Source of the DNA: Arcticibacterium sp964021845
GTDB taxonomy: Bacteria; Bacteroidota; Bacteroidia; Cytophagales; Spirosomataceae
Assembly (NCBI RefSeq): GCF_964021845.1
Contig: NZ_CAXHZC010000008.1
Location: 184,894 to 248,893 of the forward strand
Direction of reading: 5' to 3'
DNA length: 64,000 bases
This document shows, one piece after another, positions 60,573 through 64,000 of the stretch; within the stretch, counting starts at the first letter, position 1; each line of letters begins with the position of its first letter. The translations under genes were made by a program, and so were the position numbers. A model generated the notes under the pieces. It searched no databases. It worked only from the letters and a program-made list of their open reading frames with translations, and was not told the origin of the DNA.

Positions 60573-60580
60573 TATATTTG
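60573..60580 (+). promoter_or_regulatory. -7 box of the dnaX promoter
   Basis: TATATTTG is a perfect TAnnTTTG box ending only 6 nt before the dnaX ATG (60587), suggesting a leaderless or nearly leaderless transcript. No clear TTG at -33. Confidence 0.5.
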
Positions 60581-60586
60581 CCCACG

Positions 60587-62296
60587 ATGGAACAGTTCGT
60601 AGTATCAGCACGAAAATATAGGCCGGTAACCTTTGATTCTGTAGTGGGTCAAAGTCACATTACTACCACGCTTAAGAATGCAATTAAGACGGAGCACCTT
60701 GCTCAGGCGTTTCTTTTTTGCGGACCAAGGGGGGTGGGGAAGACTACTTGTGCTAGAATTTTGGCTAAAACTATAAATTGCCAAAACGTAGGTGCCGATA
60801 CGGAGCCATGCAATGAGTGTACGAGTTGTAAAAACTTTGCTCAAAATGCCTCTTTTAATATCCATGAGCTGGATGCTGCCAGTAATAACTCTGTAGAGGA
60901 TATCAGAAACCTTATAGACCAAGTTCGTTTTCCTCCACAAGACGGGAAATTTAAAGTCTATATTATTGATGAGGTTCACATGCTATCTTCAGCAGCATTT
61001 AATGCTTTTTTGAAAACATTAGAGGAGCCACCATCTTATGCTATTTTTATTTTAGCTACTACGGAGAAGCATAAGATTCTCCCAACGATATTAAGCCGTT
61101 GTCAAATATTTGATTTCAATAGAATTCAGATTAAAGACATGGCAAATCATTTGGCTCAAATTTCTACAAAAGAGGGTATTGATTCGGAGCCAGAGGCCTT
61201 GGAGCTTATTGCTCAAAAAGCGGATGGAGGACTAAGGGATGCTCTGTCAATGTTTGATTTGAACGTTACGTTCTCTACAGACAAGAAACTTACTTATGCG
61301 GAGGTTTTAGAGAATCTTCACGTTTTAGATTATGACTATTACTTCAAAATTACCGATGCTCTTTTTGACGGCGATTTATCAGAAAGTTTATTGGTTTTAA
61401 ATGAAATCTTAGAAAAGGGTTTTGATGGACACCAGTTTGTAACTGGTTTAAATGGTCACTTTAGAAATCTTTTGGTAGGAAAAGACGCTAGAACCATCGA
61501 TTTGATGGAGGTATCTACTTCTGTAAAGCAGAAATATCTAGATCAGACTAAAAAGCTGTCGCAAGGTTTTTTAATGTCTGCTTTGAGTATAGGTAGCCAA
61601 GTTGATTTGTCTTATAAATCAGCTAAAAACCAACGACTCCATGTGGAAATAGGCCTCATGAAAATGGCCAGTATCTCTCAGGTACTTAATTTAAGCACGC
61701 TTCCAAACGGGGAGGCTGAAAAAAAAAACTCAACTAGTGTAGCTTCGGCGGAGGCTTCTGCTCCAAAAGAGCTTCCCAAAGCCCCAAGTGCTGTAAAATC
61801 AAGTACACCTGTAGCAGGTGCTAGACCAAAGTTTAAGTCTTCAAAATTACGTTCAACAGTAGATTTGGAGGAAGAAGTACTTAAAACGGAGGTCAAAGCC
61901 GAGGTTAAAAAAGTAGAAACGCAGGAAGTCGTTTCTAATAAACCATATACTTTTGATGATGTAAAAGGGGCTTTAACAGCTTGTACCAAAATAATGGAGC
62001 GTCAAAGCCAGCAAATGATTTTGAAAAGTAATTTTGACCTAAGTGAAGATGGAATAATTACTTTGAAGTTAGTGAATCAAACTTTAATGGATTTGTTTGA
62101 TGAGTCAAAACAAGATATTCTTGATTTTGTGCGTAAGCAGATTCAGAATACTTCTTTGCAACTTACGGCTATTTTAGTGGCAGCAAAGAATGAAGGGAAA
62201 CCGCGTACAGAGCAAGAAAAATTTAAGGCAATGTTAGAAAAAAATCCAGCTCTTAAAGATTTTAAAGACGAATTAGGCTTAGACCTTATTTATTAG
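60587..62296 (+). CDS. dnaX: DNA polymerase III subunit gamma/tau with A10 tract
   Basis: 569 residues from ATG 60587 (a TTG at 60578 is less likely because it lies in the -7 box). Clamp-loader AAA+ module: Walker A GPRGVGKT (46-53), zinc ligands Cys65, 75, 78 and 81, Walker B VYIIDEVH with Asp128-Glu129, and the SRC motif (170-172). A Pro/Ala/Lys-rich linker follows from about 376, then a C-terminal tau-like part. Codons 378-381 contain ten A's (61719-61728); one base more or fewer leads to a stop within a few codons, giving a ~383-residue gamma-like form. The stop overlaps the convergent gene by TTAG. Confidence 0.94.
   Translation: MEQFVVSARKYRPVTFDSVVGQSHITTTLKNAIKTEHLAQAFLFCGPRGVGKTTCARILAKTINCQNVGADTEPCNECTSCKNFAQNASFNIHELDAASNNSVEDIRNLIDQVRFPPQDGKFKVYIIDEVHMLSSAAFNAFLKTLEEPPSYAIFILATTEKHKILPTILSRCQIFDFNRIQIKDMANHLAQISTKEGIDSEPEALELIAQKADGGLRDALSMFDLNVTFSTDKKLTYAEVLENLHVLDYDYYFKITDALFDGDLSESLLVLNEILEKGFDGHQFVTGLNGHFRNLLVGKDARTIDLMEVSTSVKQKYLDQTKKLSQGFLMSALSIGSQVDLSYKSAKNQRLHVEIGLMKMASISQVLNLSTLPNGEAEKKNSTSVASAEASAPKELPKAPSAVKSSTPVAGARPKFKSSKLRSTVDLEEEVLKTEVKAEVKKVETQEVVSNKPYTFDDVKGALTACTKIMERQSQQMILKSNFDLSEDGIITLKLVNQTLMDLFDESKQDILDFVRKQIQNTSLQLTAILVAAKNEGKPRTEQEKFKAMLEKNPALKDFKDELGLDLIY
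61719..61728 (+). promoter_or_regulatory. A10 slippage tract in dnaX
   Basis: Ten consecutive A's encode part of Glu378-Lys379-Lys380-Asn381. With 11 A's the frame stops at TAG after Lys-Lys-Lys-Leu-Asn. With 9 A's it stops at TAG after Lys-Lys-Thr-Gln-Leu-Val. Confidence 0.6.
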
Positions 62297-63738
62297 TCTG
62301 GGCAACCACCAATTTCCGTTTCAAATACAGTACCTGGCTCTATTTTAAATCCAGGATTCATCTGAATGTAGCTAGATTTTAATTTTACTTTAGAAAGTGA
62401 ACCTGTGAATTCTGAGTTTGTATTTATAGAACTTTCTGCTGTTCTACTTATACTTTGAGAAAAGCTAGCTGCATTGATATTTAATTCATCAGGACATGGA
62501 TAGGCTAGTTTCACCAACCAAAAATCTGCTCCACCTTTGTTGTTATTTAAATCACCATCACTAGAATAGGAGTGTCCTGAAATAAGTAGCCCACCGTCCA
62601 CCGTTCCGGTAATACTTGTAGGGCTTTCATAGCCACTTCCACCTAATATGTTTATCCATTGGGTTCCGCCAAAGGGTATTATTTCACTGACTAAAACATT
62701 TGACGTATCGGGTTCTGGACCTACTAGCCAATCAGAAAAGGTTTCGCCTACCACTATGGGTTGGAAGGTGGATTGGTTAAAATACATATCAGAAGCAAAG
62801 TCATTTTCAACTCCTCCGACGGAGAAGCTAGTGATGTTAGAGCCTCCGATGTCAACATTTTTCACCCAAAAATCTAAGCCTCCAGCATTTCCTGGGGCAT
62901 TACTGCTTGAGCCTAATATAAGAAATTCGTTATTTTCATTTAAAATCACACGTTCGGCAAAGTCATCACCAGTGTTAGCATAAAACTTGGTCCATTGCTC
63001 AGTGCCAGATGCATTTATTTTAAAAAATACCATGTCTAAACCAAGTGAGGTGTGACTTTGACTGTTTATGGTGTGAGAGTAACTATCTCCCAAAACATAA
63101 TATTCGGAGTTTAACTCTATTATATCAGCCGCAAATTCATCTTCAACCCCACCGAAGGTTTTAGACCAAACCTGATTTCCTAAGGCATCGGTTTTTACTA
63201 CCCAAAAGTCTAAGCCATTTGTAACTACATTCTTTGTAGAGTGGAAAATATATCCTCCGTCTGAGGTTTGTTTAACTTTGCCTTTGAAGCTTGGGTTACC
63301 TCCGAAATGCGTTTTAAAAGCGGTACTACCGTTATTATTAAGTTTTAAAAGCCAAACTCCGGTTTGATTAAAATCACCAGATGTAGAATCCACATAACAT
63401 AGTATAATAAGACCTCCGTCGGTAGTAGTGGCAATATCCGCAGGAATATCATTTCCTGTGCCACCAAAAGTATGAGACCAATTAATGGTGCTGCCGTCAG
63501 ATGTTAGTTTTGCTACATAAATGTCGGAAAGCCCTTTATTAGCAGGGATATCTCCAGAAATATGCGAAAATGTACTCCCAGAAATAAAAATGTCTCCCTG
63601 AAAGTTTTGAGTAGAAATTAGGTCGAAATCATCTGCGGAACCGCCTATATTTTTTTGCCAACTCAAAGTAGGAGCTTGAGCCAAAGCTTGAATACCGCAT
63701 AGGGTAATCAACAAAGTGTGAAGTAGATTTTTTTTCAA
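62293..63738 (-). CDS. Secreted repeat protein with GC-ending C-terminal tail
   Basis: 481 residues. The only available start is TTG 63738 (in-frame stops lie immediately upstream); it opens a signal peptide (MKKNLLHTLLITLCGIQALAQ). The body has about six to seven repeats of ~55 residues of the form WxKxxGGxxxDxxxxIxxTxDGGxIxxGxS, a beta-propeller-like pattern. The last ~60 residues form a tail ending EIGGCPD that matches the tail of the PhoX-like protein at 22396-23985. It is likely surface-exposed; its ligand is unknown. Confidence 0.8.
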   Translation of the reverse strand: MKKNLLHTLLITLCGIQALAQAPTLSWQKNIGGSADDFDLISTQNFQGDIFISGSTFSHISGDIPANKGLSDIYVAKLTSDGSTINWSHTFGGTGNDIPADIATTTDGGLIILCYVDSTSGDFNQTGVWLLKLNNNGSTAFKTHFGGNPSFKGKVKQTSDGGYIFHSTKNVVTNGLDFWVVKTDALGNQVWSKTFGGVEDEFAADIIELNSEYYVLGDSYSHTINSQSHTSLGLDMVFFKINASGTEQWTKFYANTGDDFAERVILNENNEFLILGSSSNAPGNAGGLDFWVKNVDIGGSNITSFSVGGVENDFASDMYFNQSTFQPIVVGETFSDWLVGPEPDTSNVLVSEIIPFGGTQWINILGGSGYESPTSITGTVDGGLLISGHSYSSDGDLNNNKGGADFWLVKLAYPCPDELNINAASFSQSISRTAESSINTNSEFTGSLSKVKLKSSYIQMNPGFKIEPGTVFETEIGGCPD

Positions 63739-63946
63739 TTATTAGGAAACTTTTATAAGAAAAACTGACAAACAGACTTAAAAGTATCTAAATCACGCAA
63801 AAAAAAGTTATAGATAGTACGTTTTTTTTATAATTAGGCTCAAAGTCGACTTTTGTCATAACGAAATGAGCTTTCCTATTTATGAACTAAACAGGCTTCT
63901 TTCAAAATTTTAATGAAGTAGCAAATTGGGTTTTGGATAGACACAA

Positions 63947-63981
63947 AAAGAGGCTGTCTCAAAAGGGCAGTCTCTTTTTTT
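63947..63981. terminator. Intrinsic terminator near the right edge
   Basis: Stem AAAGAGGCTGTC / GGCAGTCTCTTT with G-T pairs, with an A-run on the left and a T-run on the right, so it could work in both directions. On the minus strand it would end a gene entering from beyond the right edge. Confidence 0.7.
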
Positions 63982-64000
63982 ATGTTTAAATTTTTGTAAC

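Noticed and set aside
60605..60979. 124-residue minus-strand ORF opposite dnaX
   Set aside because: Fully antisense to the Walker A region of dnaX; no independent signal.
1..64000. CRISPR arrays, rRNA, transposases or prophage modules
   Set aside because: I looked for regularly spaced repeats, transposase DDE ORFs and phage genes and found none.

Overview
The window is a piece of a Bacteroidota chromosome, most likely a Cytophagales-type bacterium. I infer this from AT-rich DNA, repeated promoter boxes of the Bacteroidota type (TTTG or TTG, about 19-21 nt, TAnnTTTG), intrinsic terminators with short T-runs, many secreted proteins and lipoproteins, and family content (ComA-like phosphosulfolactate synthase, the ~630-residue PurF-like protein, DUF6807, CE15 esterase, GC-ending C-terminal tails). 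No phage, insertion sequence, CRISPR array or rRNA was seen. The layout is mostly housekeeping with a few accessory islands.

Region 1-13.9 kb: the 5' part of a RelA/SpoT gene (cut by the window edge), tRNA-Leu(TAG), then the classic protein-quality-control trio trigger factor-clpP-clpX. After these come a small membrane lipoprotein with a coupled alpha/beta hydrolase, xerD, a secreted protein paired with lipA, metK, a DMT transporter, and a zinc-ribbon/Nif3 pair. Region 14-24 kb: a carbohydrate-type accessory area. On the plus strand are a secreted bicupin, a DUF6807 (PmoA-like) lipoprotein and a Tat-exported Gfo/Idh/MocA oxidoreductase. On the minus strand are a CE15-type esterase, a GH35-type glycosidase lipoprotein, a polysaccharide deacetylase, a DUF218 lipoprotein and a PhoX-like DUF839 protein. 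There is no SusC/SusD pair.

Region 24-41 kb: an ECF sigma factor with an overlapping 78-residue partner, divergent from an outer-membrane protein with a long charged linker. Then comes a tight minus-strand run of eight genes (comA-like, dedA, aroE, ferredoxin-like, yjjG, prmA, a 1593-residue unknown periplasmic protein, rimO), followed by a minimal Omp85 barrel protein, a lipoprotein, ferrochelatase and a DUF6503-like secreted protein. Region 41-48 kb: a 46-codon small ORF, a long PurF-like amidotransferase, and two GT2 glycosyltransferases interleaved with two polytopic membrane proteins. Region 48-50 kb: a small accessory patch with a SUKH (SMI1/KNR4) protein flanked by two copies of a 70-bp palindromic direct repeat, and a frameshifted small gene.

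Region 50-64 kb: nuoL-nuoM-nuoN of complex I, apart from any nuoA-K, driven by a promoter overlapped by a perfect 10-bp inverted repeat. Then DinB, DUF1801, thiolase and aldo/keto reductase genes, a toxin-antitoxin pair, a PhyH-family dioxygenase, dnaX, and a secreted repeat protein whose tail matches that of the PhoX-like protein.

The two observations I consider most worth checking concern recoding. The ParE/RelE-type toxin is split between two frames exactly at a canonical A-AAA-AAG heptamer. Separately, dnaX contains an A10 tract whose two alternative frames both stop within a few codons, as expected for transcriptional slippage producing a short gamma-like subunit. All calls come from reading the sequence by eye; no database search was run.
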